From NCBI RefSeq assembly GCF_937616625.2, contig NC_065575.1, forward strand, positions 22,864,001 to 22,928,000: a DNA stretch of 64,000 nt, in the 5' to 3' direction. This stretch comes from Mercurialis annua (taxonomy: Eukaryota > Streptophyta > Magnoliopsida > Malpighiales > Euphorbiaceae). The notes below the pieces were generated by a model, which saw nothing but the letters and a program-made list of their open reading frames with translations, searched no databases and had not been told where the DNA came from. Numbering within the stretch: position 1 is the stretch's first letter; every line of letters begins with the position of its first letter. This document shows positions 24,101 to 37,300 of this stretch, one piece after another. The position numbers and the translations under genes were made by a program.

Positions 24101-25696
24101 TAAACATTTGGCTTAAATCGGTAAAAAGGTGAAACATTTGTATTTGTTTTGTAACGTTTAGAACATTTGGTTTGGTTTCGTAATGTTTTAAACGTTTGGC
24201 TTTAATCGCTAAAAATGTGAAACATTTTGATTGGTTTTGTAACGTTTGTAAACGTTTGTCTTAAATCGCTAAAACTGGGAAACGTTTGTATTTGTTTCGT
24301 AACAATTGTAAACGTTTGGCTTCAATCGCAAAAAAGGTGAAATATTTGTATTTTTTCGAAATGTTTTTAGTGTTTGGGTTGGTTTCGTAATTTTTTAAAC
24401 ATTTGGCTTAAATCGCTAAAAAGGTGTAACGTTTGGAGTTTTTCGTAACGTTTTAAATGTTTGGATTTTTTCGTAACGTTTGTAAACTTTTGGTTTAAAT
24501 CGCTAAAAATTGAAAACATTTGGATTTGTTTCATAACGTTTGTAAACGTTTGGCTTAAATCGCAAAAAAGGGGAAACATTTGGATTTCTTTCGTAATATT
24601 TTAAACGTTTGGATTTGTTTCGTAGCGTTTGTAAATGTTTGGATTAAATCGCTAAAAATGTGAAATGTTTGGATTTGTTTCATAACATTTTAAACGTTTG
24701 AATTGGTTTCTTAATGTTTTCAACCTTTGGCTTAAATCGCTATAAAGGTGAAACTTTTGGATTTGTTTCATAATGTTATAAACGTTTGGATTGGTTTCGT
24801 AACGTTTAAAACGTTTGGCTTAAATCGCTAAAAAGGGGAAACGTTTGGCTTAAATCGCTAAAAAGGAGAAACGTTTGGATTTGTTTCGTAACGTTTGTAA
24901 ATGTTTGGCTTAAATTGCTAAAATTATGAAACGTTTGAATTTGTTTCGTAGCGTTTATAAACGTTTAGTTTAAATCGCTAAAAAAGGTGAAAATGTTGGT
25001 TTTATTTCGTAACCTTAGTGAACGTTTGGCTTAAATCACTAAAAACGTAAAACGTTTGGATTTGTTTCGTAATGTTTCAAACGTTTGAATTGGTTTCGTA
25101 ATGTTTTAAACATTTGGCTTAAATCGCTAAAAAGGTGAAACGTTTGGATTTGTTTCGTAACGTTTAAAACGTTTGGATTGGTTTTGTAACTTTTTAAACG
25201 TTTGGCCTAAATAGCTAAAAAGGTGAAACGTTTAAATTGGTTTTGTAACGTTTGTAAACGTTTTGCCTAAATTGCTAAAAATGTGAAACGGTTGGATTTG
25301 TTTCGTAAAGTTTGTAAACGTTTGACTTCAATCACTAAAAATGTGAAACATTTGTATTTGTTTTGTAACGTTTTAAACGTTTGGGTTGGTTTTGTAATGT
25401 TTTAAATGTTTAGCTTAAATCGCTAAAAAAAGTGAAACGTTTGAATTTGTTTCATAACATCTTAAACATTTGGATTTGTTTCGTAACATTTGTAAATGTT
25501 TGGCATAAATCGCTAAAAATTTGAAACGTTTGGATTTGTTTTGTAACGTTTTAAACATATGGATTGGTTTCGCAATGTTTTAAACATTTGGCTTAAAATA
25601 GCTAAAAAGGTGAACCTTTTGGATGTGTTTCGTAACGTTTGCAAACGTTTGGCTTCAATCGCTAAAAAGGGAAAACGTTTGGATTTGTTTCGTAAC
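18192..25696. repeat. Satellite array, block 3
   Basis: Satellite of the same A/B half-unit type as block 1. Bases 18192-18196 are the right GTAAC duplication of E2; 25692-25696 are the left duplication of E3. Part of it (about 18.6-20.5 kb) parallels 6.7-7.9 kb plus 14.1-14.9 kb, an underlying spacing of roughly 2.4 kb once E1 and E2 are removed. The stretch 24.1-25.7 kb is more divergent. No gene is seen. Confidence 0.95.
21168..22988. repeat. 591-bp higher-order repeat, three copies
   Basis: Landmark TAAAACGTTTAGATTTG occurs at 21251, 21842 and 22433, exactly 591 bp apart, with surrounding variants conserved (GTAACTGTAGTAATC, TAAATATTTTGC, AACGTTAGCC). Copies differ at only a few bases, for example GGCTACAATC at 21823 versus GGCTTCAATC elsewhere. 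Confidence 0.9.
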
Positions 25697-25993
25697 AGTC
25701 ACGACCCAATTTCATGGATCGCGACCGACGCTAGGGTATGGGTATGGTCGTACCAAAACCCGTAGCAAGCCTCGCGGATAAACATACAACATATAAACCT
25801 GCAAGAAAACCACTGCTCGGTGGTAATCGAGACTCCAACCTAAGTCTGACAGTTTATATAACAACTTAAATAATAACTTAAATATCTGAAATGCTCGACT
25901 AAAACCCGAGACTCAATAGCATGCCTTATATAAATCAAATCCAATGTATAACATGCCAACATCGATAATAAATAGTCGGACCACTCCGACAAA

Positions 25994-27079
25994 CCAAAGT
26001 ATAAAGATAATCATAATTGACTAACTAGTTCTACTGCGGTCTAAGAGTGTAAAAAAGTTGACAAGTTTTATTTAACAAAAAGAACCTCCTTAGGAATCAA
26101 GAAATCAGAGATCGACCAACTCTCTCAAATCACAACCCTGGAAAAATTGGGAAAACAACGAGGTCAGATATACTGAGATGAGTTCATAATGCTATTTACA
26201 TTTATTAAGTTTAAAACCCTTAAAACAAAATCCTTTTATACTAATAGACTTATATACTTGATTATGGATTGCAATATTGAAATGAAATCCCAAAGTATAT
26301 ATATATTCCAAAGTATAATCCAAAGTAGATGGGAATAAATCCTCATCGATTCCCAAAGTAGGCCAGACATTGGTCAGCCAATCCCAAAGTACTTACCGGT
26401 GCACACAGTCTCGATACTCGCATATCGAGTAGCTCGTTCCAATCCAAATCCATAATCATTAAAAATAGTTCGCAAATAGTTGTAATACTAAAATAATTTG
26501 CGGTACTTAATAAAGCGGTAAATAACACTACAAACTCACTGTTTGCTTATCCACGTGAAAATCTTGGCAAACAGCTAAACCTGCGTAGACTCTGAAGCAC
26601 GAGTAGTCGACGGGTCTAAAACAAGGTATAAGTTAAAATCACATCAACCCCAAACTCTAAGAATACTAGACACCACATAGAACTAGTATCTCAAACAACA
26701 AACAAGGTACAAGCCAAAGTAAATGCCACAACATAACATTCATACATATACAATCCCATTTCCAAAGTAATTCCAAAGTATAACAACAAGTTAAGTATAA
26801 TTGAGTTCCCCTTTGAAAACATAATCCGGAAGCTTAAATAACTTGAAAACCTTAAAATCATGTGAAATCCCAAAGTAGTGAATTAGCATTCAAGCTTAAT
26901 CTCACATGTCGGAGGACCCAAGTCTATCCCGACCCAAAGATACCAAAGTATGAATCCAGAACCTTTAAATCAAAATATTGCTCATTTGAAAACATGGAAC
27001 TCAATCATAGCTTAACAACAACGATTCATTTATAAATCAATCTCGAAACTAGCCACAAATGGCCATGCCACCCAAAGTA
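25994..27079. repeat. Dispersed octamer CCAAAGTA (12 copies) in E3
   Basis: CCAAAGTA (minus: TACTTTGG) starts at 25994, 26290, 26308, 26320, 26353, 26384, 26714, 26762, 26773, 26870, 26943 and 27072. The copies are irregularly spaced in otherwise unrelated contexts, so this is not a simple tandem repeat. E2 and E4 show at most isolated instances (E4 near 54098 on the plus strand as TACTTTGG). Confidence 0.85.
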
Positions 27080-27966
27080 GACACCAATGTGTCAAGATCA
27101 CAATATTGAGTTTTAATAGAATCCTATTATGCATTTACATCAATTAATTGAGATCTGAAATAGGCAATTCATGTCAACCCTTTTCGGGGAACAACTTCGC
27201 CATTTTTACGCGTAATTGTCAAATGATGAAACCAACGATTCTTAAGCATAGTAAACATGTTATACACTTCCAAAGCACCTTAGAATAATTTATGGACTGC
27301 CACTTAGGTTTTGAACAACAATCAAGTCAAAACAAATTGATTACATGCATTACGAATCCAATAACCAACCTTAAATCAATCAAACAAGCCAAACAACATC
27401 AAGTTGAATTCATTAACCTACAACAGCCCTAAGTATGGATTTCCGGCAGTAAAACATCACCCAAAAAAACAGTAATTAATCATGCCAAGATCAACCCAAA
27501 GACCTAGCATTCAATCCTAACAATTTACATTGTAAGTCTAGGGTATAACTCAATCGCAACACACACTAGAGTCATCCGAACATACAATTCAGATTCAACA
27601 TCATAAAGACAGTAGATAAAACCATAACAACAACATCAATGAATCTAGAAAGTGATAGACACGATTTGGCGTAAAAATGGTACATACCCGATGTGAAACA
27701 ATGGAATGAATCAAAGAACGAACAAGATCAGATTGGAGAACGTATCATCACACCAATGTTGCTGGCAATCATGGATTGACAAGTGAGGAATCGATACGAA
27801 TGAAAGAAACATGAATAAACCACGAGCGGAGTGTGATATTTACTTACCAAGCGTTAAAATTGAGAAGAAAGGGAACCAATGATCGAACTCAGAGTATTCT
27901 TATGATTAGGGTTCGGCTAGGGTTCGTATAAAATGAATTAGAGCGTTTAAAATCAGATAAGGGGTC

Positions 27967-27974
27967 TATTTATA
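27967..27974 (-). promoter_or_regulatory. TATA box of E3 LTR
   Basis: The minus strand reads CTATAAATAGA, as in E2, immediately downstream of the GC-rich cassette. Confidence 0.7.
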
Positions 27975-28000
27975 GTTCCCTTGCCGAAACCGACAGGTAG

Positions 28001-28179
28001 GGCACGATGGGGGGCGCGTCACGAGGCACAACGGGCCATCGCGTCCTAAGGAAACGTTTTTAAAGGGAGGGCGCGATGCCAGGCGCGCCAGCCTCATCGC
28101 GCCCTTCAACGCGCCTAAGGGAAAACAGAAGGCGCGATGCGAGGCGCGCCGACCTCGTCGCGCCTTCCGTCGCGCCTTC
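28001..28179. repeat. GC-rich inverted-repeat cassette in E3 U3
   Basis: Runs of GGCGCGCC, GGCGCGATG and CATCGCGCC words in both orientations, sharing vocabulary with the E2 cassette but longer and rearranged. It lies at the same place relative to the TATA box and LTR start. A 140-codon minus frame across it (27966-28388) is compositional. Confidence 0.8.
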
Positions 28180-28325
28180 ACTCTAAAGCCCGGATTGGGC
28201 CTGAAACAAGGCCTCGAAGTCACGGACCCGCTTCCAAACTCCAACATGCACTTGCACGGAGCTAACGGACAACCAAAACGATCAATACGGCGACGGAAAC
28301 TCAAATGAAAACACGGGATATTACA

Positions 28326-31300
28326 GTAACCTTTGTAAACGTTTGGCTTAAATCGTAAAAAGGTGAAATGTTTGGATTTGTTATACAACGTTTGTAAACG
28401 TGTGGCTTAAATCGCTAAAAAGGTCAAATGTTTGGATTTGTTTCGTAATGTTTTAAAAGTTTGGATTAGTTTCTTAACGTTTTAAAAGTTTGGATTTGTT
28501 GCTTAACGTTTTAAAACAATTGGCTTAAATTGCTAAAAAGGTGAAACGTTTGGATTTGTTTCGTAACATTATAATAGTTTGGATTGGTTTTGTAACGTTT
28601 TAAACGTTTGGCTTAAATCGCTTAAAAGGTGTAACGTTTGGTTTTGTTTCGTAGCGTTTGTAAACGTTTGGCTTTAATCGCTGAAAAAGGAAAATGTTTG
28701 GTTTTATTTCATAATGTTTGTCAACTTTTGGCTTAAATCGCTAAAAAGGTGAAATGTTTGGATTTTTTTCGTAGCGTTTTAAACGTTTGGATTGGTTTCG
28801 TAACGTTTCAAACTTTTGGCTTAAATCGCTAAAAAAATGAAAAGTTTGGATTTATTTCGTAACATTTTAAACGTTTGGATTAATTTCGTAATGTTTCAAA
28901 CTTTTGGCTTAAATAACTAAAAAGGTGAAACGTTTGGATTTGTTTCGTAACATATTAAATGTTTGGCTTTGATTGCTAAAAAGGGAAAACATTTGGTTTT
29001 GTTTCGTAACGTTTGTAAACGTTTGGCTTAAATCGTTAAAAAGTTGAAACCTTTGTAAACGTTTGGCTTAAATTGCTAAAAATGGGAAACGTTTTGATTT
29101 CTTTCGTAACATTTGTAAACGTTTGGCTTAAATCGCTAAAAATGTGAAACGTTTTGATTTCTTTCGTAACATTTGTAAACGTTTGGCTTAAATCGCTAAA
29201 AATGTGAAAAGTTTGGATTTATTTCATAAAATTTGTAAACGTTTGGCTAAATCGCTAAAAAGGGGAAATGTTTGGATTTATTTCGTAACGTTTTATACGT
29301 TTGGATTGGTTTCTTAACGTGTTAAACGTTTGGCTTAAATCGTTAAAAAGGTGAAAGGTTTGGTGTTGTTTCTTAACGTTTGGCTTGAATCGCTAAAAAG
29401 TTGATACGTTTGGATTTGTTTCGTAACCTTTTAAACGATTGGATTTTTTCTGTAACGTTTGTAAACGTTTGGCTTAAATTTCACAAAAGGGGAAACGTTT
29501 GGATTTGTTTCGTAACTTTGGTAAAGGTTTTGCTTAAATTGCTAAAATGGCGAAACGTTTGGATTTTTTTCGTAACGTTTTAAACGTTTGGATTGGTTTT
29601 GTAACGTTTTAAATGTTTGGCTTAAATCGCTAAAAAGATGAAACGTTTGGATTGGGTTCGTAATGTTTTAAACGTTTTGCTATATCGCCAATAAGATGAA
29701 ACATTTGGTTTTGTTTCGTAACGTTTGTAAACGTTTAGCTTAAATCGCTAAAAAGGGGAAACATTTGGATTTGTTTTGTAACTTTTGTAAATGTTTGGCT
29801 AAAATCGCTAAAAAGGTGAAACGTTTGGATTTGTTTCGTAACGTTTTAAACGTTTGGATTTGTTTCGTAACATTTGTAAACGTTTTGCTTAAATCACTAA
29901 AAAGGTGAAACATTTGGATTTGTTTCGTAACGTATTAAACGTTTGGATTTGTTTCGTAACGTTTGTAACATTTGGCTTCAATCGCTAAAAAGGGGAAACG
30001 TTTGGATTTGTTTCGTAACGTTTGGCTTAAATCACTAAAAATTGGAAACGTTGGATTTGTTTCATAACGTTTGTAAACATTTGGCTTAAATCGCTAAAAA
30101 TGCGAAACGTTTGCATTTGTTTTGTAACTTTTGTAAACGTTTGGCTTAAATTGCTAAAAAGATGAAACATTTGGATTTTTTTATTAACGTTTTAATCGTT
30201 TTTATTGGTTTCGTAACGTTTTAAACGTTTGGCTTAAATCTCTAAGAAGGAGAAACATTTGTTTTTGTTTCGTAACTTTTGTAAACGTTTGACTTGATTC
30301 GCTAAAAAAGTGAAATGTTTGGATTTGTTTCGTAACGGTTTAAACGTTCGGATTTGTTTTGTAACAGTAGTAAACGTTTGGCTTAAATTGTTAAAAAGGG
30401 GAAACGTTTGGATTTGTTTCATAACGTTTGTAAATGTTTGGCTTAAATCGCTAAAAAGTTATAAGTTTGGATTTGTTTTGTAACGTTTTAAATGTTTGGA
30501 TTGGTTTTGTAACGTTTTAAATGTTTGGCTTAAATCGCTAAAAAGGTGAAATTTTTGGATTGGTTTCGTAACGTTCTAAATGTTTGGCTTATATTGCTAA
30601 AAAGTTGAAACATTTGGTTTTGTTTCGTAATGTTTGTAAATGTTAGGCTTAAATCGCTAAAAAGGTGAAACGTTTGAATTTGTTTCGTAACGTTAGTAAA
30701 CATTTGCCTTGAATCGCTAAAAAGGGGAAACGTTTGGATTTGTTTCGTAACGTATTAAACGTTTGGATTGGTTTCGTAACATTTGTAAAATTTGCCTTAA
30801 ATCGGTAAAAAGGTGAAACGTTAGGATTGTTTTCGTAATGTATTAAACATTTGGATTTGTTTCGCAACGTTTGTAACATTTGGCTTCAATCGCTAAAAAG
30901 ATGAAACATTTAGATTTATTTCGTAACGTTTGTAAACGTTTAGTTTAAATCGATAAAAAGGTGAAACGTTTGGTTTTGTTTTGTAAAATTCGTAAATGTT
31001 TGGCATAAATCCCTAATAAGGGGAAACGTTTGGAATTGTTTTGTAACGTTTGTAAACGTTTGGTTTAAATCGATGAAAATGTGAAACGTTTGGATTTGTT
31101 TCGTAATGTTTGTAAACGTTTGGCTTAAATCGCAAAAAATGTGAAATGTTTGGATTTGTTTCGTAACGTTTGTATAAGTTTGGCTTAAATCTCTAAAAAG
31201 GTGAAACGTTTGGATTTGTTTCGTAACATTTTAAACGTTTGGATTTGTTTCGTAATGTTTGTAAATGTTTGGCTTAAATCGCTATAAATTGGAAATGTTT

Positions 31301-34300
31301 GGATTTGTTTCGTAACGTTTTAAACGTTTGGATTGGTTTCGTAATGCTTTAATCGTTTGGCTTAATTCGCTAAAAAGATGAAACGTTTGGCCTAAATCGC
31401 TAAAAAGGGGAAACATTTGGATTTTTTTGTGACGTTTGCAAACGTTTGGCATAAATAGCTAAAAAGGGGAAATGTTTGGATTTGTTTCATAACGTTTTAA
31501 GTTTGGATTTATCTCGTAACGTTTCTAAACGTTTGACTTAAATCGCTAAAAATGGGAAATGTTTGGATTTGTTTCATAAAATTTGTAAACGGTTGGCTTA
31601 AATCACTTAACATGTTAAACATTTAGATTTTTTTCATAATGTTTTAAACTTTTTGATTTGTTTCGTAACGTTTGACTTAAATTGCTAAAAATTTTAAGCA
31701 TTTGGATTTGTTTCGTAACGGTTTTAAATGTTTGGCTTAATTTGCTAAAAAGGGGATATGTTTGGTTGTGTTTCGTAACGTTTGTAAACGTTTGGCTTAA
31801 ATTACTCAAAAGGGGAAACATTTGGATTTGTTTTGTAACGTCTTAAACGTTTGGATTGGTTTCATAACATTTTAACTGTTTGGCTTAAGTCGCTAAAAAG
31901 GTGAAACGTTTGGATTGGTTTCGTAACATTTTAAACGTTTGGCTTATATCGCTAAAAAGGCGAAACGTTTGGTTTTGTTTCGTAACGTTTGTAAATGTTT
32001 GGCTTATATCGCTAAAAAGGTGAAACATGTGGATTTGTTTGATACCTTTTTAAATGTTTTGCTTATATCGCTAAAAAGGTGAAACGTTTGGTTTTGTTTC
32101 CTAACATTTGTAAACGTTTGGCTTAAGTCGCTAAAATGTGAAACGTTTTGATTTGTTTGATAGATTTTTAAATGTTTGGCTTAAATCGCTACAAAGATGA
32201 AACTTTTGGATTTCTTTCGTAATATTTTAAACGTTTGGATTGGTTAACGTTTGTAAATGTTTTTGAATTAAATAGCTAAAAAGTTGAAACATTACGATTT
32301 TTTTCGGTAACGTATTAAATGTTTTGATTTATTTCGTAACGTTTGTAACATTTGGCTTCAATCGCTAAAAAGGTGAAACGTTTGGATTTGTTTCGTAACG
32401 TTTGCATACGTTTGGCTTAAATCGCTAAAAATGTGAAACGTTTTGATTTCTTTCATAACGTTTGTAAACATTTGGCTTATATCGCTAAAAATGGAAAACG
32501 TTCGGATTTGTTTTGTAACGGTAGTAAATGTTTGGCTTAAATTGTTAAAAAGGGGAAACGTTTGGATTTGTTTCATAACGTTTGTAAATGTTTGGCTTAA
32601 ATCGCTAAAAAGTTATAAGTTTGGATTTGTTTTGTAACGTTTTAAATGTTTTGATTGGTTTTGTAACGTTTTAAATGTTTGGCTTAAATCACTAAAAAGG
32701 TGAAATTTTTGGATTGGTTTCGTAACGTTCTAAACGTTTGGCGTATATCGCTAAAAAGGTGAAACATTTGGTTTTGTTCCGTAATGTATGTAAATGTTAG
32801 GCTTAAATCGCTAAAAAGGTGAAACTTTGAATTTGTTTCGTAACGTTAGTAAACATTTGCCTTGAATCGCTAAAAAGGGGAAACGTTTGGATTTGTTTCG
32901 TAACGTATTAAACGTTTGGATTGGTTTCGTAACATTTGTAAAATTTGGCTTAAATCGATAAAAAGGTGAAACGTTAGGATTGTTTTCGTAATGTATTAAA
33001 CATTTGGATTTGTTTCGCAACGTTTGTAACATTTGGCTTCAATCGCTAAAAAGATGAAACATTTAGATTTGTTTCGTAACGTTTGTAAACGTTTAGCTTA
33101 AATCGATAAAAAGGTGAAACATTTGGTTTTGTTTTGTAACATTCGTAAATGTTTGGCATAAATCCCTAATAAGGGGAAACGTTTTGAATTGTTTTGTAAT
33201 GTTTGTAAACGTTTGGTTTAAATCGATAAAAATGTAAAACGTCTGGATTTGTTTCGTAACGTTTGTAAACGTTTGGCTTAAATCGCAAAAAATACGAAAT
33301 GTTTGGATTTGTTTCGTAACGTTTGTATAAGTTTGGCTTAAATATCTAAAAAGGTGAAACGTTTGGATTTGTTTCGTAATGTGTGTAAATGTTTGGCTTA
33401 AATCGCTATAAATTGGAAACGTTTGGATTTGTTTCGTAACGTTTTAAACGTTTGGATTGGTTTCGTAATGCTTTAATCGTTTGGCTTAATTCGATAAAAA
33501 GATGAAACGTTTGGCCTAAATTGCTAAAAAGGGGAAACATTTGGATTTTTTTTGTGACGTTTGCAAACGTTTGGCATAAATCGCTAAAAAGGGGAAATGT
33601 TTGGATTTGTTTCGTTACGTTTTAAGTTTGGATTTATCTCGTAACGTTTCTAAACGTTTGACATAAATCGCTAAAAATGGGAAACGTTTGGATTTGTTTC
33701 ATAACGTTTGTAAACGGTTGGCTTAAATCACTTAACAGGTTAAACATTTGGATTTTTTTCATAATGTTTTAAACGTTTTGATTTGTTTCGTAACGTTTGG
33801 CTTAAATCACTTAACATGTTAAACATTTGGATTTTTTTCATAATGTTTTAAACGTTTTGATTTGTTTCGTAACGTTTGTAAGTGTTTGGCTTAAATTGCT
33901 AAAAATTTGAAGCATTTGGATTTGTTTCGTAACGGTTTTAAACGTTTGGCTTAATTTGCTAAAAAGGGGATACATTTGGTTGTGTTTCGTAATGTTTGTA
34001 AACGTTTGGCTTAAATTACTCAAAAGGGGAAACATTTGGATTTGTTTTGTAACGTCTTAAACGTTTGGATTGGTTTTGTAACATTTTAACTGTTTGCCTT
34101 AAATCGCTAAAAAGGTGAAATGTTTGGATTGGTTTTGTAACATTTTAAACGTTTGGCTTATATCGCTAAAAAGGTGAAACGTTTGGTTTTGTTTCGTAAC
34201 GTTTGTAACGTTTGGCTTATATCGCTAAAAAGGTGAAACGTGTGGATTTGTTTGATACCTTTTTAAATGTTTGGCTTATATCGCTAAAAAGGTGAAACGT

Positions 34301-37300
34301 TTGCTTTTGTTTCCTAACATGTGTAAACGTTTGGCTTAAGTCGCTAAAAATTTAAAACGTTTGATTTGTTTGATAGATTTTTTAATGTTTGGCTTAAATC
34401 GCTATAAAGGTGAAACGTTTGGATTTGTTTCGTAATGTTTTAAACGTTTGGATTGGTTTCGTAACGTTTGTAAATGTTTGAATTAAATCGCTAAAAAGTT
34501 GAAACATTAGGATTTTTTGGGTAACGTATTAAACGTTTTGATTTATTTCGTAACGTTTGTAACATTTGGCTTCAATCGCTAAAAAGGTGAAACGTTTGGA
34601 TTTGTTTCGTAACGTTTGTATACGTTTGGCTTAAATCGCTAAAAATGTGAAACGTTTGGATTTGTTTCGTAACGTTTGTAAACGTTTGGCTTATATCGCT
34701 AAAAATGGGAAACGTTCGGATTTGTTTTGTAACGGTAGTAAACGTTTGGCTTAAATTTTTAAAAAGGGGAAACATTTGGATTTGTTTCATAACGTTTGTA
34801 AATGTTTGGCTTAAATCACTAAAAAGTTATAAGTTTGGATTTGTTTTGTAACGTTTTAAATGTTTGGATTGGTTTTGTAACGTTTTAAATGTTTGGCTTA
34901 AATCACTAAAAAGGTGAATTTTTTTGATTGGTTTCGTAACGTTCTAAACATTTGGCTTATATCGCTAAAAAGGTAAAACATTTGGTTTTGTTTCGTAATG
35001 TTTGTAAATGTTAGGCTTAAATCGCTAAAAAGGTGAAACGTTTGAATTTGTTTCGTAACGTTAGTAAACATTTGCCTTGAATCGCTAAAAAGGGGAAACG
35101 TTTGGATTTGTTTCGTAACGTATTAAACGTTTGGATTGGTTTCGTAACATTTGTAAAATTTGGCTTAAATCGGTAAAAAGGTGAAACGTTAGGATTGTTT
35201 TCGTAATGTATTAAACATTTGGATTTGTTTCGCAACGTTTGTAACATTTGGCTTCAATCGCTAAAAAGATGAAACGTTTAGATTTGTTTCGTAACGTTTG
35301 TAAACGTTTAGCTTAAATCGATAAAAAGGTGAAACGTTTGGTTTTGTTTTGTAACATTCGTAAATGTTTTGCATAAATCCCTAATAAGGGGAAACGTTTG
35401 GAATTGTTTCGTAACGTTTGTAAACGTTTGGTTTAAATCGATAAAAATGTGAAACGTCTGGATTTGTTTCGTAACGTTTGTAAACGTTTGGCTTAAATGG
35501 CAAAAAATGTGAAATGTTTGGATTTGTTTTGTAACGTTTGTATAAGTTTGGCTTAAATCTCTAAAAAGGTGAAACGTTTGGATTTGTTTCGTAACATTTT
35601 AAACGTTTGGATTTGTTTCGTAATGTTTGTAAATGATTGGCTTAAATCGCTATAAATTGGAAACGTTTGGATTTGTTTCGTAACGTTTTAAACGTTTGAA
35701 TTGGTTTCGTAATGCTTTAATCGTTTGGTTTAATTCGCTAAAAAGATGAAACGTTTGGCCTAAATCGCTAAAAAGGGGAAACATTTGGATTTTTTTGTGA
35801 CGTTTGCAAACGTTTGGCATAAATCGCTAAAAAGGCGAAATGTTTGGATTTGTTTCGTAACGTTTTAAGTTTGGATTTATCTCGTAACGTTTCTAAACGT
35901 TTGACTGAAATCGCTAAAAATGGGAAACATTTGGATTTGTTTCATAACGTTTGTAAACGGTTGGCTTAAATCACTTAACAGGTTAAACATTTGGATTTTT
36001 TTCATAATGTTTTAAACGTTTTGATTTGTTTCGTAACGTTTGTAAACGTTTGGCTTAAATTGCTAAAAATTTGAAGTATTTGGATTTGTTTCGTAACGGT
36101 TTTAAACGTTTGGCTTAATTTGCTAAAAAGGGGATACGTTTGGTTGTGTTTCGTAACGTTGGTAAACGTTTGGCTTAAATTACTCAAAAGGGGAAACACT
36201 TGGATTTGTTTTGTAACGTCTTAAACGTTTGGATTGGTTTTGTAACATTTTAACTGTTTGGCTTAAATCACTAAAAAGGTGAAACGTTTGGATTGGTTTC
36301 GTAACATTTTAAACGTTTGGCTTATATCGCTAAAAAGGTGAAACGTTTGGTTTTGTTCCGTAACGTTTGTAAACGTTTGGCTTATACCGCTAAAAAGATG
36401 AAACGTGTGGATTTGTTTGATACCTTTTTAAATGTTTGTCTTATATCGCTAAAAAGGTGAAACGTTTGGTTTTGTTTCCTAACATTTGTAAACGTTTGGC
36501 TTAAGTCGCTAAAAATGTGAAAGGTTTTGATTTGTTCGATAGATTTTTTAATGTTTGGCTTAAATCACTACAAAGGTGAAACGTTTGGATTTGTTTCGTA
36601 ATGTTTTAAACGTTTAGAATTGTTTCGTAACGTTTATAGATGTTTGAATTAAATCGCTATAAAGTTGAAACATTAGGATTTTTTTGGTAACGTATTAAAC
36701 GTTTTGATTTATTTCGTAACGTTTGTAACATTTGGCTTCAATCGCTAAAACGGTGAAACGTTTGGATTTGTTTCGTATTGTTTGTATACGTTTGGCTTAA
36801 ATCGCTAAAAATCTGAAATGTTTGGATTTGTTTCCTAACGTTTGTAAACGTTTGGCTTATATCGCTAAAAATGGGAAACGTTTGGATTTGTTTTGTAACA
36901 TTTGTAAACATTTGGCTTAAATTGCTAAAAAGGTGAAACGTTTGGATTTGTTTCGTAACATTTTAAATGTTTGGAATTGTTTTGAAACGTTAGTAAACGT
37001 TTGGTTTAAATTGCTAAAAAGGGGAAACGTTTTGATTTATTTCGTAACGTTTGTAAACTTTTGGCTTAAATTTCTAAAAAGATGAAACATTTGGATTTGT
37101 TTCGTAACGTTTTAAACGTTTGGATTGGTTTTGTAACATTTTATATGTTTGGCTTAAATCGCTAAAAAAGTGAAACGTTTGGATTGGTTTCGTAACGTTT
37201 TAAACGTTTGGCTTATATCGCTAAAAAGGTGAAACGTTTGGTTTTGTTTTGTAACATTTGTAAAGGTTTGGCTTAAATCGCTAAAAAGGTGAAACGTATG

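Larger units (their letters stand above)
25697..28325 (-). mobile_element. E3: solo LTR of a related family
   Basis: 2629 bp with no internal region. On the minus strand it starts TGTAATATCCCG at 28325 and ends GGGTCGTGACT at 25697 (the usual final A is T). It is flanked by GTAAC at 25692-25696 and 28326-28330. The LTR end block (CCCTAGCGTCGGTCGCG on the minus strand) and gross order match E2 and E4, but it is more diverged. A solo LTR with intact duplications is the normal result of recombination between the two LTRs of one element. Confidence 0.9.

Noticed and set aside
27966..28388. 140-codon minus frame across the E3 end
   Set aside because: It spans the GC-rich cassette, the LTR boundary, the target duplication and satellite, so it cannot be one gene. 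It is a composition effect.
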